Origin: a virus | Strand: one strand, 5' to 3' | Length of the DNA: 37,885 nucleotides | Virus record (IMG/VR): IMGVR_UViG_3300020411_000981 | Coordinates: 1-37,885 of that record | Shown here: in pieces, positions 1 to 5,002 of the stretch | Position numbering within the stretch: position 1 is the stretch's first letter | Layout: each line of letters starts with the position of its first letter | The notes under the pieces: generated by a model | Database searches by the model: none | What the model was told of the DNA's origin: nothing | Seen by the model: only the letters and a program-made list of their open reading frames with translations | Position numbers and translations under genes: made by a program

Positions 1-336
1 GATATAGATGAAGGATGGGTTTATTTTAAAGGAGATCCAGTTGATAATGAAAAGAGAATAAAGGATGGATGGAATCCCGTATCCCAATATATTACGATTG
101 AGACAAGTGTTAAACCAAAAACTGAATGTGTTTATACCAGTGGTAAACCAATGAAGCACAAAATGATTCATACATTATTATTGTGTAATAGGGAACAATG
201 GCACGAATTAAAATTTATAAAGAGAAGAAGTCAACAAGAGTGTCAACACTATTCACAATATGATGATGTACATGGTAATGAAGATAGTGCATCAATGTAT
301 AAATCCCAAAGGCATAGGTATCAGGATATTCAATAA
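1..336 (+). CDS. 3' end of an unidentified gene (partial)
   Basis: The frame is open from the first base to TAA at 334-336 and gives 111 C-terminal residues. The start lies upstream of the window. I do not recognise the product. It is hydrophilic, with a run of aromatic, His and Cys residues and a basic stretch (FIKRRSQQECQ) about 40 residues before the end. The last 7 nt overlap the 3' end of the convergent homing-endonuclease gene. The upstream end is missing, so function cannot be inferred from context. A trimmed enzyme C-terminus is possible, because homing genes often insert beside conserved phage genes. The internal ATG at 151 is unlikely to be the true start, since the coding frame continues unbroken upstream of it. 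Confidence 0.55.
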   Translation, partial: DIDEGWVYFKGDPVDNEKRIKDGWNPVSQYITIETSVKPKTECVYTSGKPMKHKMIHTLLLCNREQWHELKFIKRRSQQECQHYSQYDDVHGNEDSASMYKSQRHRYQDIQ

Positions 337-1124
337 TAAGACCATTTGTATCCCCATGCATGACACCATGGTTTATTCTCCTGTATATTTTTAATGATAG
401 ATGGTACAGCAGTATAATCACCTTTAATATAAAATGATGCCTCACTAATTGAATTAAAATATAATACCTTATCTGATAAACCTTTTTCTTTTGCCATGAC
501 TCTACGTTTACATTTTTCAGCAGATATTTTACCCATATTACTATAGTATGAACTGCCCCTATTTTTAGGTGCTGTTTTTATATTTTTAAGTGGTATCTTT
601 CTCCCATCACTTATACGAAATAACCACCAATTCTTACATGCTATCTTATTAGTATGTGGACTGTTTAATGATAAGTTAATGTTAGCATTTTTCTTTCTAT
701 TCTTTTCAATATCTTCAGCACAATCTGCTTGACTATTCCATTCCTTATATTCATGAGTAATAGTATGATAACCATATATCTTTCTTTCTTTATTAATACT
801 TCTCTTTCTTGTTTTCTTTATTAATGGTTTACTTTCCTTTTGTATTGTTACATTATTTGATATTGTATTGTATTCCTTGTGTGTACCTAACTTATTAATC
901 CACTCTTCTTTCTTATCATTTATTATGTCATTATTACATTCTTCTAATACTCTGAATTTAAAGAAATGATACCCATATCTATTAATTGCCTTTAACAGTG
1001 GAGTATCATTTAATTCTTTAATTTGATTATATTTTTTCCATTCATCGTAAGGATTGGACTTTGTAGTGATACCAATGAATCTGAACTTGTTGATGTTATT
1101 GGTAATAGAATAGATATAACCCAT
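330..1124 (-). CDS. GIY-YIG homing endonuclease with NUMOD-like DNA-binding tail
   Basis: A 264-aa protein. The N-terminal 90 residues match the GIY-YIG nuclease fold: Y3-I4-Y5 in the first strand, F16-I17-G18 in place of YIG, the helix pattern around AINRYGYHFFKFRVLEEC (46-63), and the Glu-Glu-Trp-Ile segment (73-76) that carries the metal-binding Glu in the family. The tail has a helix-turn-helix-like segment at about 116-172 and a NUMOD1-like segment at about 220-264 (SISEAS, ending GYKWSYY), as in freestanding phage homing enzymes. The Arg that precedes Trp in I-TevI (R27) is Glu here (E28-W29), the following His is Tyr, and the YIG Tyr is Phe, so cleavage activity is doubtful. The gene is convergent with the partial gene at 1-336. 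No strong Shine-Dalgarno sequence precedes the ATG. Confidence 0.85.
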   Translation of the reverse strand: MGYIYSITNNINKFRFIGITTKSNPYDEWKKYNQIKELNDTPLLKAINRYGYHFFKFRVLEECNNDIINDKKEEWINKLGTHKEYNTISNNVTIQKESKPLIKKTRKRSINKERKIYGYHTITHEYKEWNSQADCAEDIEKNRKKNANINLSLNSPHTNKIACKNWWLFRISDGRKIPLKNIKTAPKNRGSSYYSNMGKISAEKCKRRVMAKEKGLSDKVLYFNSISEASFYIKGDYTAVPSIIKNIQENKPWCHAWGYKWSYY

Positions 1125-1321
1125 TAGAAAATATAGTTGTGTATTATATATCTAATACTGTGGAAAACGGTAATGGTTTATTATTTGGATAGTATCCTTG
1201 TGTATCTTTGAGTATCAAATCTTATGTTTTTTAGTGTATTTTAAATGGTGATATTAATTGTAACCTTTGCGAGCATACCATGAGGATCGCAATTTGTCAA
1301 GTATCAGGATTTTTATTTTGT

Positions 1322-1426
1322 TACGAGATCCTTACAATTTTATAAATAAGTTCATATATACTACTGACTACGAGATTTTACTACGAGATTTCGTACCATA
1401 TACACTACGAGATTTCGCTACGAGAT
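1322..1426 (+). repeat. Five direct TACGAGAT repeats upstream of an early promoter
   Basis: Copies of TACGAGAT start at 1322, 1369, 1382, 1406 and 1419, giving spacings of 47, 13, 24 and 13 nt. The last four share the longer form CTACGAGATTT. The half-site CGAGAT occurs again inside the promoter spacer just downstream, as an inverted pair (ATCTCG-T-CGAGAT, 1464-1476). Direct repeats ending about 30 nt before a -35 box, plus an inverted pair between -35 and -10, look like operator sites for a regulator. No protein is assigned. The interval 1125-1520 holds no convincing gene; an open frame at 1267-1449 merely translates these repeats. Confidence 0.75.
1341..1348 (+). promoter_or_regulatory. Possible T4-like late promoter -10 (TATAAATA)
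   Basis: This is an exact match to the T4 late motif, but it lies 180 nt upstream of the nearest plus-strand start codon (1521). The two clearest late promoters in this window sit 25-26 nt before a gene. It may be chance in AT-rich DNA, or it may give late transcription across the repeat region. Confidence 0.25.
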
Positions 1427-1458
1427 TTCTTTATATCATTATATCATAATAACAATAC

Positions 1459-1487
1459 TTGACATCTCGTCGAGATTTTGTTATAAT
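1459..1487 (+). promoter_or_regulatory. Consensus sigma70-type early promoter
   Basis: TTGACA (1459-1464) and TATAAT (1482-1487) are both perfect consensus hexamers separated by exactly 17 nt. Transcription should begin near 1494 and serve the small gene at 1521. The spacer contains the perfect inverted repeat ATCTCG-T-CGAGAT (1464-1476), whose half-site matches the direct repeats upstream, so repression by a bound protein is plausible. Promoters of this strength are typical of phage early genes read by unmodified host RNA polymerase. Confidence 0.85.
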
Positions 1488-1520
1488 CATTATACATTCA
1501 TCAATTCTCCTACTAGATTC

Positions 1521-1676
1521 ATGAACGATTATCCATCTGTTTTTGACTACGAGTATTCCGCCCACGATCTGGACGAGAATTATGCATACGATATACAAAA
1601 TACATATGACCTAGATGAAGAATACGCGAGAGATTCTTGCGATTATTCACAACTAGCGTACATACATTATGCATAA
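1521..1676 (+). CDS. Small acidic early protein, unknown function (51 aa)
   Basis: The first ATG after the consensus promoter opens a 51-codon frame ending in TAA. The product is very rich in Asp, Glu and Tyr (strongly acidic, about ten Tyr), which is common for phage early proteins that bind host machinery. There is no Shine-Dalgarno sequence; the preceding 20 nt are pyrimidine-rich, as before several other small genes here. The leader would be about 27 nt. I do not recognise a family. Support comes from promoter position and composition only. Confidence 0.55.
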   Translation: MNDYPSVFDYEYSAHDLDENYAYDIQNTYDLDEEYARDSCDYSQLAYIHYA

Positions 1677-1857
1677 AATGATTGATAATGCATACCTCTA
1701 GTTTATCATAAACTCACAAAAAATGCAAGCAACCAGATAACAAATAGTGCATCAATCCGTGTGGAACTTGATGTAATCTATTCGTTGCAATTTGGTTTAA
1801 TTGTTTATACATTACCATACTAATATTTTCACTAAGGAATATATTGTGCCAGAGATT

Positions 1858-1903
1858 AAAGTGGCATAGTATATTCCTATTTTTCGTATTTTCATGTTAT
1901 ATT
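1858..1903 (+). promoter_or_regulatory. Box/TTCCAT/TATATT promoter, copy 1
   Basis: The box AAAGTGGCATAG (1858-1869) is followed after exactly 28 nt by TATATT (1898-1903). The -35 position reads TCCTAT with a 17-nt spacer. The same arrangement recurs six more times in this window. The predicted start site, about 1910, coincides with the first base of a hairpin. It should drive the gene at 1958. Confidence 0.65.
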
Positions 1904-1909
1904 ATACAC

Positions 1910-1931
1910 ATACTCGAAATCAGTCGAGTAT
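1910..1931 (+). other. Hairpin at the predicted 5' end of an mRNA
   Basis: A perfect 7-bp stem (ATACTCG, 1910-1916, with CGAGTAT, 1925-1931) and an 8-nt loop lie between promoter copy 1 and the start codon at 1958. No T-run follows, so it is not an intrinsic terminator. Its first base is where transcription from the TATATT at 1898 is predicted to start, so it may be a 5'-terminal stabilising hairpin. An operator is the alternative. Confidence 0.5.
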
Positions 1932-1957
1932 TTGTAAACAATTACCAAAAACAGTTT

Positions 1958-2206
1958 ATGACATCTAACAACCCAATTGTAGTTAAATCTGAATACTTTG
2001 CGATGGGATTTTGGTTGGAAGATGTAACAAATGATTTGAAATATGCCCCACTAAATGTTGACATGACAGTTGATTTTGACTGTGATGGTTATGTATCAGA
2101 GTGGGATGATTGGGAGGGAGTTAATTACAATATTCTATTTGATATTATCTCTAGATTAATAACACTTAAGCAACAGAAGGTTGACACTTTAGAAACTGTC
2201 ATATGA
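1958..2206 (+). CDS. Small acidic protein, unknown function (82 aa)
   Basis: The open frame extends back to 1844, but its first 38 codons cover the promoter and the 5' hairpin. I therefore take the ATG at 1958, which gives 82 aa beginning MTSNNPIVVK. The product has a strongly acidic, Trp-containing middle (DFDCDGYVSEWDDWEG) and no recognisable domain. The end of the gene (LETVI and stop) also carries the conserved box of the next promoter, so coding and regulatory sequence overlap at 2193-2206. No Shine-Dalgarno sequence is visible. Function is unknown. It is part of the small-gene array. Confidence 0.6.
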   Translation: MTSNNPIVVKSEYFAMGFWLEDVTNDLKYAPLNVDMTVDFDCDGYVSEWDDWEGVNYNILFDIISRLITLKQQKVDTLETVI

Positions 2207-2238
2207 TTTTTCCATTCGTTGAAATTTCATGTTATATT
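2193..2238 (+). promoter_or_regulatory. Box/TTCCAT/TATATT promoter, copy 2
   Basis: The box AAACTGTCATAT (2193-2204) lies over the stop codon of the previous gene. TTCCAT occupies the -35 position, and TATATT (2233-2238) follows the box after exactly 28 nt. Predicted transcription start is 2245, which is the A of the next gene's ATG. Confidence 0.7.
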
Positions 2239-2244
2239 AACAAC

Positions 2245-2562
2245 ATGGAAACAATTCTTTCACTTTTCGTTATTACTTTCATTATGGAATTTCTTCGTAA
2301 GGATACAATTAGTGGAGACACAATTGTTAACTATTATCCCGTAAAAGGTTGGGATAACTTTATACGAGACAACGTAATCTTCAAAGTTGTTGAGTTTATG
2401 GCAGGTGGATTTAAGACTTATAGCAAACAATTAGTGAGCAAATCTACGTTTGAAAATGATATTCAACGTATGAAACTTTCACCTGATTGGGAGTTAATTA
2501 GTGAGTATATGCCACCCCAATTTATTAACAGTGACACACTGAAAGATTTCGTGCCTCGTTAA
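2245..2562 (+). CDS. Small protein with hydrophobic N-terminus, unknown (105 aa)
   Basis: The frame is open from 2203, but those codons lie in the promoter; ATG 2245 coincides with the predicted transcription start, so a leaderless mRNA is likely. ATG 2284 (92 aa) is the alternative start. The first 15 residues (METILSLFVITFIME) are hydrophobic, possibly a membrane anchor. The rest is mixed alpha-helical and basic, with Trp and Tyr. No family is recognised. It is followed after 37 nt by another small gene whose upstream spacer resembles the one before 5000. Confidence 0.6.
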   Translation: METILSLFVITFIMEFLRKDTISGDTIVNYYPVKGWDNFIRDNVIFKVVEFMAGGFKTYSKQLVSKSTFENDIQRMKLSPDWELISEYMPPQFINSDTLKDFVPR

Positions 2563-2563
2563 T

Positions 2564-2602
2564 AACAACCTATTCCAATTCATTTCATTAATTATCATCA
2601 TG
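2564..2602 (+). repeat. Intercistronic linker repeat, copy 1
   Basis: This linker begins AACAACC, contains TCCAATT and ends TTAATTATCATCATG at the next start codon. A related copy occupies 4965-5002. Coding sequences on either side of the two copies are unrelated. It lacks a purine-rich Shine-Dalgarno sequence. Confidence 0.5.
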
Positions 2603-2746
2603 CCTGAAACATTACGCACATTAAGTATCACTGAAGCAGAGGAAACTGCATTCGTTGAAATTATCAAATACTTCAACGATTTGGGTTTACCTGATAACAT
2701 TATTCCAGAGGATTATGACTCCTTAAGTGATAAGATTCTTGGGTAA
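2600..2746 (+). CDS. Small acidic helical protein, unknown (48 aa)
   Basis: The ATG at 2600 opens 48 codons (MPETLRTLSI...SDKILG) ending TAA. The product is acidic and predicted mostly helical, with a repeated short hydrophobic spacing. It follows the linker repeat and is closed by the terminator at 2769-2797, so it is the last gene of a two-gene unit begun by promoter copy 2. A longer minus-strand frame covers this interval, but no promoter or start context supports it. No function can be given. Confidence 0.6.
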   Translation: MPETLRTLSITEAEETAFVEIIKYFNDLGLPDNIIPEDYDSLSDKILG

Positions 2747-2768
2747 TTACACTCAATAGTTTACATTA

Positions 2769-2797
2769 ATACTCTTCCTTATGTGAAGAGTATTTTT
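2769..2797 (+). terminator. Intrinsic terminator
   Basis: A perfect 9-bp stem (ATACTCTTC with GAAGAGTAT), a 7-nt loop and a T-run directly downstream. It ends the plus-strand unit 2245-2746. Confidence 0.8.
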
Positions 2798-2804
2798 GTA
2801 CTAC

Positions 2805-2823
2805 CTGCGATCTCTGCGATCTC
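2805..2823 (+). repeat. Tandem CTGCGATCTC decamers
   Basis: Two copies of CTGCGATCTC (2805-2814 and 2814-2823) share one base. The same decamer recurs at 3507-3516 and 4414-4423, with variants near 3210 and 3885. Those other copies sit upstream of promoter boxes; this pair lies between two opposed terminators with no gene of its own, so it may be a relic. Confidence 0.55.
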
Positions 2824-2840
2824 CGCCGGTCTGAGGCATT

Positions 2841-2864
2841 AAAAAACCCCCGTGTTGGGGGTTT
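2841..2864 (-). terminator. Intrinsic terminator for the minus-strand gene
   Basis: AAACCCCC (2844-2851) pairs with GGGGGTTT (2857-2864) around a 5-nt loop. Read on the minus strand it is followed by a run of six T. It lies 5 nt after the stop of the gene at 2869-3120. The plus-strand side also has T-rich sequence, so it may work both ways. Confidence 0.8.
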
Positions 2865-2868
2865 CATT

Positions 2869-3120
2869 TTACTGTAATGCCAATCTCCAATGATGCAAGT
2901 CAGTTGTTGCTTTCATTTCATTAAACATTGATTGCACTTCGGAATAATCAGCATCATCCCAGGCAACCCCGTCGTCAGTAAAGAAACTTCCAACATCGTT
3001 ATGCATGACATTTTTCCATTCTTGAAATCCTGCACACTCTAATGCCAATCTGTAAAGGCATTCCGTGTTTTGAATCCAAAGGGATACATTCCAGGTTTCA
3101 TAATTTTTCCACCCATTCAT
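2869..3120 (-). CDS. Small conserved protein of the NYETWN type (83 aa)
   Basis: An 83-aa protein starting MNGWKNYETWNVSLWIQN. I recognise this N-terminal NYETWN-x-LWIQN signature from small proteins of cyanophages and some bacteria whose function is unknown. The remainder is acidic with several Trp and ends in a basic Trp-Arg-Leu motif. The start is supported by AAAGGA about 8 nt upstream and by a promoter of the repeated class (TATATT at 3152-3147) giving a leader of about 20 nt. A terminator follows immediately. It is a single-gene unit pointing against the neighbouring plus-strand genes. Confidence 0.75.
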   Translation of the reverse strand: MNGWKNYETWNVSLWIQNTECLYRLALECAGFQEWKNVMHNDVGSFFTDDGVAWDDADYSEVQSMFNEMKATTDLHHWRLALQ

Positions 3121-3146
3121 AATGCAAATCCTTTGTTAACTCTTTA

Positions 3147-3192
3147 AATATAAACGATTTTAACCACGAATGGAAAAAGTGTGTGACAGTTT
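3147..3192 (-). promoter_or_regulatory. Box/TTCCAT/TATATT promoter, copy 3 (minus strand)
   Basis: On the minus strand the box AAACTGTCACAC (3192-3181) is followed by TTCCAT at the -35 position and, 28 nt after the box, TATATT (3152-3147). Upstream of the box lie AACCAGTTGAG and a GC-rich GATCTCAGCCGC (3217-3206). It shares CGTGGTTAAAATC with copy 5. Confidence 0.7.
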
Positions 3193-3241
3193 CTCAACTG
3201 GTTTCGCGGCTGAGATCTTGAGTACGGGTGAGTACGGGGCA

Positions 3242-3436
3242 TCACTGCCCGTTTCTATATTCACCCATAAGGCATTTTCCATACCAAACTTCGGAATGCC
3301 CGTATTCTTCGGATAAGTCAAGGCATAAACCCCAACATTCGTCAAGGGTTTTAAAAACTGTATTCTCATGCGGAGCAGATGCACACACGACTGCGTAAGG
3401 AAACGCAGGATTAAAAGTGGTATTTGGATTAAACAT
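3242..3436 (-). CDS. Small Cys-containing protein, unknown (64 aa)
   Basis: From ATG 3436 this gives 64 aa (MFNPNTTFNPAFPY...) with four Cys (CAS, CWGLC, KC) and an acidic centre. A GTG at 3451 would extend it by five residues, but the predicted transcription start is 3436 itself, favouring the ATG and a leaderless mRNA. No domain is recognised. The stop is followed, on the minus strand, by the GC-rich part of the next promoter module, so the two are packed closely. Function is unknown. Confidence 0.55.
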   Translation of the reverse strand: MFNPNTTFNPAFPYAVVCASAPHENTVFKTLDECWGLCLDLSEEYGHSEVWYGKCLMGEYRNGQ

Positions 3437-3442
3437 AATATT

Positions 3443-3489
3443 ATTATACACATAAAAACCCCCACTTTGGGGGTTTAGTGTGCCACTTT
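3443..3489 (-). promoter_or_regulatory. Box promoter, copy 4 (minus strand), with hairpin in place of -35
   Basis: The box AAAGTGGCACAC (3489-3478) is intact and TATAAT (3448-3443) lies 29 nt further on. The usual TTCCAT interval is replaced by a terminator-type hairpin. AACCAATTAAG and GATCGCAGCCGC precede the box, as in copy 3. Predicted start is 3436. Confidence 0.55.
3453..3476 (-). terminator. Intrinsic terminator embedded in a promoter
   Basis: AAACCCCC (3456-3463) pairs with GGGGGTTT (3469-3476) around a 5-nt loop, and the minus strand continues with T residues. It is placed to end transcription of the gene at 3523-3789 while lying between box and -10 of promoter copy 4. Confidence 0.7.
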
Positions 3490-3522
3490 CTTAATTGGTT
3501 TAGCGGCTGCGATCTCAACCCC

Positions 3523-3789
3523 CTAAAAAGGGGGAGAGGCAGTAAATTCACAGGTTTGCCTTGCCATATCCTCCCAAACTTGGGTGTGATGCAAATCCTT
3601 CAACGTTGCCAGGCAATTGTTAACCATTCTCCGGATGACTTGCCTGGTTGGGGTTGAGGCATAGTCTTCAGTGAAGGGAGCATATTCTTTAATGATGCGA
3701 TTGACACAAATGGAAATATCACCCGTGCCTATCTCTTCAACATCGGTAAACATGAAATCCACATTGTCTGAAATGATTTCATAAAGCAT
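3523..3789 (-). CDS. Small protein, unknown function (88 aa)
   Basis: The frame is open back to 4194, but that extension overlaps the opposing gene and two promoters. ATG 3789 is preceded by GGAG 11 nt upstream and lies 18 nt after the predicted start of promoter copy 5, so I take it. The 88-aa product (MLYEIISDNVDF...) has an acidic N-terminal half and a helical C-terminal half (TPTRQVIRRMVNNCLATLKDL) and resembles no family I know. A GC-rich inverted repeat (five C and five G, 3519-3534) overlaps its stop codon. Confidence 0.6.
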   Translation of the reverse strand: MLYEIISDNVDFMFTDVEEIGTGDISICVNRIIKEYAPFTEDYASTPTRQVIRRMVNNCLATLKDLHHTQVWEDMARQTCEFTASPPF

Positions 3790-3813
3790 AAGAAAGACTC
3801 CGGTGTTATTAAT

Positions 3814-3859
3814 AATATAAAGGATTTTAACCACGTATGGTAAAACACTGTGACAGTTT
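3814..3859 (-). promoter_or_regulatory. Box/TACCAT/TATATT promoter, copy 5 (minus strand)
   Basis: The box AAACTGTCACAG (3859-3848), TACCAT at the -35 position and TATATT (3819-3814) lie exactly 28 nt apart, box to hexamer. It is arranged back to back with copy 6 and shares CGTGGTTAAAATC with copy 3. Confidence 0.7.
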
Positions 3860-3911
3860 GATAATTGGATGCTGCGACCTGCGAACGGCGGAGATCTGAC
3901 GACCAATTTAT

Positions 3912-3957
3912 AAAGTGGCACACATTTCTTCCACTGCAACCAAAAACCGTGTATATT
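3912..3957 (+). promoter_or_regulatory. Box/TTCCAC/TATATT promoter, copy 6
   Basis: The box AAAGTGGCACAC (3912-3923), TTCCAC at -35 and TATATT (3952-3957) show the same 28-nt gap. A TG precedes the -10 hexamer directly. CCAATT and GGCGGAGATC lie upstream. It drives the gene at 3977 with a leader of about 13 nt. Confidence 0.7.
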
Positions 3958-3976
3958 AAGAGAGTCAAATGAATGA

Positions 3977-4378
3977 ATGAATTTTATGCCTGTTAAGTCA
4001 ACAACTGCGACACCTGCAAAGGCAACAACCCCACGCAAAAGACGCACACGTAAGACTACAACAACAGCAGCAAAATCAGTTGCTAAAGTAACAACAAAGA
4101 AGGCAACTCCTTCTCCTAAAGTTACAACAACTCCAAAGATTGAGACAAAGAAAGTAACAGTAACTACTTTCGAATCTGGTAAAGTTGTCAACAAATCAAC
4201 TGAATTAGTGAAACCAAATGCCCCTCTAATCCAAATGAGAGACTACCAACGTGACATTTCTAACCGTTGGAATATTCATCATTATGAGATGCAGGAATTG
4301 GTGAAAGACATCAGAGGATTTGTTAATAATATTCTACCATATTACAGACAGTTAGTGAAGTCACTTCAAACCACTTAA
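3977..4378 (+). CDS. Lys/Thr/Ala-rich protein with conserved C-terminal helix domain (133 aa)
   Basis: The N-terminal 75 residues are low-complexity, basic and rich in Thr, Lys, Ala and Pro (PRKRRTRKTTTT, KKATPSP), like a histone-H1-type nucleic-acid-binding tail. The last 50 residues (MRDYQRDISNRWNIHHYEMQ... to end) form a predicted helical domain of a type I remember from cyanophage hypothetical proteins. ATG 3986 is an alternative start three codons in. The gene has its own promoter (copy 6) and a strong terminator, so it is monocistronic. DNA or RNA binding is inferred from composition only. Confidence 0.75.
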   Translation: MNFMPVKSTTATPAKATTPRKRRTRKTTTTAAKSVAKVTTKKATPSPKVTTTPKIETKKVTVTTFESGKVVNKSTELVKPNAPLIQMRDYQRDISNRWNIHHYEMQELVKDIRGFVNNILPYYRQLVKSLQTT

Positions 4379-4384
4379 TCAATT

Positions 4385-4408
4385 ATCCCCCTCACGGGGG
4401 ATTTTTTT
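4385..4408 (+). terminator. Intrinsic terminator
   Basis: ATCCCCC and GGGGGAT form a 7-bp stem with a 4-nt loop and are followed by a run of seven T. It closes the gene at 3977-4378. Confidence 0.85.
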
Positions 4409-4448
4409 ATGCCCTGCGATCTCCGCAGTTCGCAGCAAACCAGTTGAC

Positions 4449-4494
4449 AAAGTGTCACAACACATTCCCATATACACTCAGAATCATGTATATT
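4449..4494 (+). promoter_or_regulatory. Box/TCCCAT/TATATT promoter, copy 7
   Basis: The box AAAGTGTCACAA (4449-4460), TCCCAT at -35 and TATATT (4489-4494) again have a 28-nt gap, with TG directly before the hexamer. Upstream are CTGCGATCTC and AACCAGTTGAC. The leader to the gene at 4613 would be about 112 nt. Confidence 0.7.
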
Positions 4495-4612
4495 ATAAAG
4501 GTGGGAGAGAGGTTGACATCCCTGAGACTTTAATTAGACTTGGTAAACAAGTTAGCATAAGTCAGACATCTGTTACCTCACCCACTTTTCACCTCTATTT
4601 CTTTTTACTTAC

Positions 4613-4960
4613 ATGCGTAAAATTGAAGCAAAAATGTGTGAAGCAATTCGTAATAGGAAAGATTGGTGTCAAGCAAACACCCAAGTTTCTTATAACGACT
4701 TGACAAAATGTGCACAAATTTATCTACATGGGCATCAAATTGCAACGTATGATTATAACACTAAAGGTGTGTTATTGTCATCCTGTGGATATGAAACAGT
4801 GACGACAAAATCAAGACTAAATGCAATTTTGCATGAGGTAAAATACGGGGCAAGTGTATATCAAAGAAACTTCAATTGGTTTGTTAGTTTTAGACAAAAA
4901 ACAACCGATTTCTTTGATGGAATTGTATTACATGACACGGCAGAATTGTCTTACAGTTAG
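4613..4960 (+). CDS. Conserved cyanophage-type hypothetical protein (115 aa)
   Basis: A 115-aa protein starting MRKIEAKMCEAIRNRKDW. It has the pattern LHGHxIA...CGYET-TTKSRLNAIL (about residues 38-73), which I recognise from a family of small proteins in cyanophages of unknown function. A GASVYQRNFNWFV segment and an acidic tail follow. It lies downstream of promoter copy 7 with a 112-nt untranslated leader (4501-4612) that holds no ATG. A frame open from 4452 across that leader begins inside the promoter and is not supported. No Shine-Dalgarno sequence; the start is preceded by a pyrimidine tract. Confidence 0.75.
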   Translation: MRKIEAKMCEAIRNRKDWCQANTQVSYNDLTKCAQIYLHGHQIATYDYNTKGVLLSSCGYETVTTKSRLNAILHEVKYGASVYQRNFNWFVSFRQKTTDFFDGIVLHDTAELSYS

Positions 4961-4964
4961 TGTC

Positions 4965-5002
4965 AACAACCCTTATCCAATTACCCCCTCTTAATTATCA
5001 TG
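4965..5002 (+). repeat. Intercistronic linker repeat, copy 2
   Basis: The same organisation as 2564-2602: AACAACC, TCCAATT, a C/T-rich stretch, TTAATTATC and then the ATG of the next gene. The flanking genes are not homologous between the two sites. Confidence 0.5.

Noticed and set aside
1-336. Match of the partial gene to thymidylate synthase ThyX or another named phage enzyme
   Set aside because: No characteristic motif could be lined up, so it is left unidentified.
1267-1449. 60-codon open frame in the repeat region
   Set aside because: It translates the TACGAGAT repeats (LRDF-type peptides) and has no start signal; the repeats explain it.
2494-2700. 68-codon minus-strand frame
   Set aside because: It is antisense to two plus-strand genes with a promoter and a terminator; no minus-strand signals are seen.
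3160-3465. 101-codon minus-strand frame
   Set aside because: It lies in another frame over the 64-aa gene and crosses the GC-rich promoter module and terminator.
3523-4194. Long minus-strand frame of 223 codons
   Set aside because: Only the part from ATG 3789 is supported. The upstream part is antisense to the Thr/Lys-rich gene and crosses two promoters.
4452-4703. 83-codon plus-strand frame
   Set aside because: It begins inside the conserved promoter box and -10 and then runs out of frame through the 115-aa gene.
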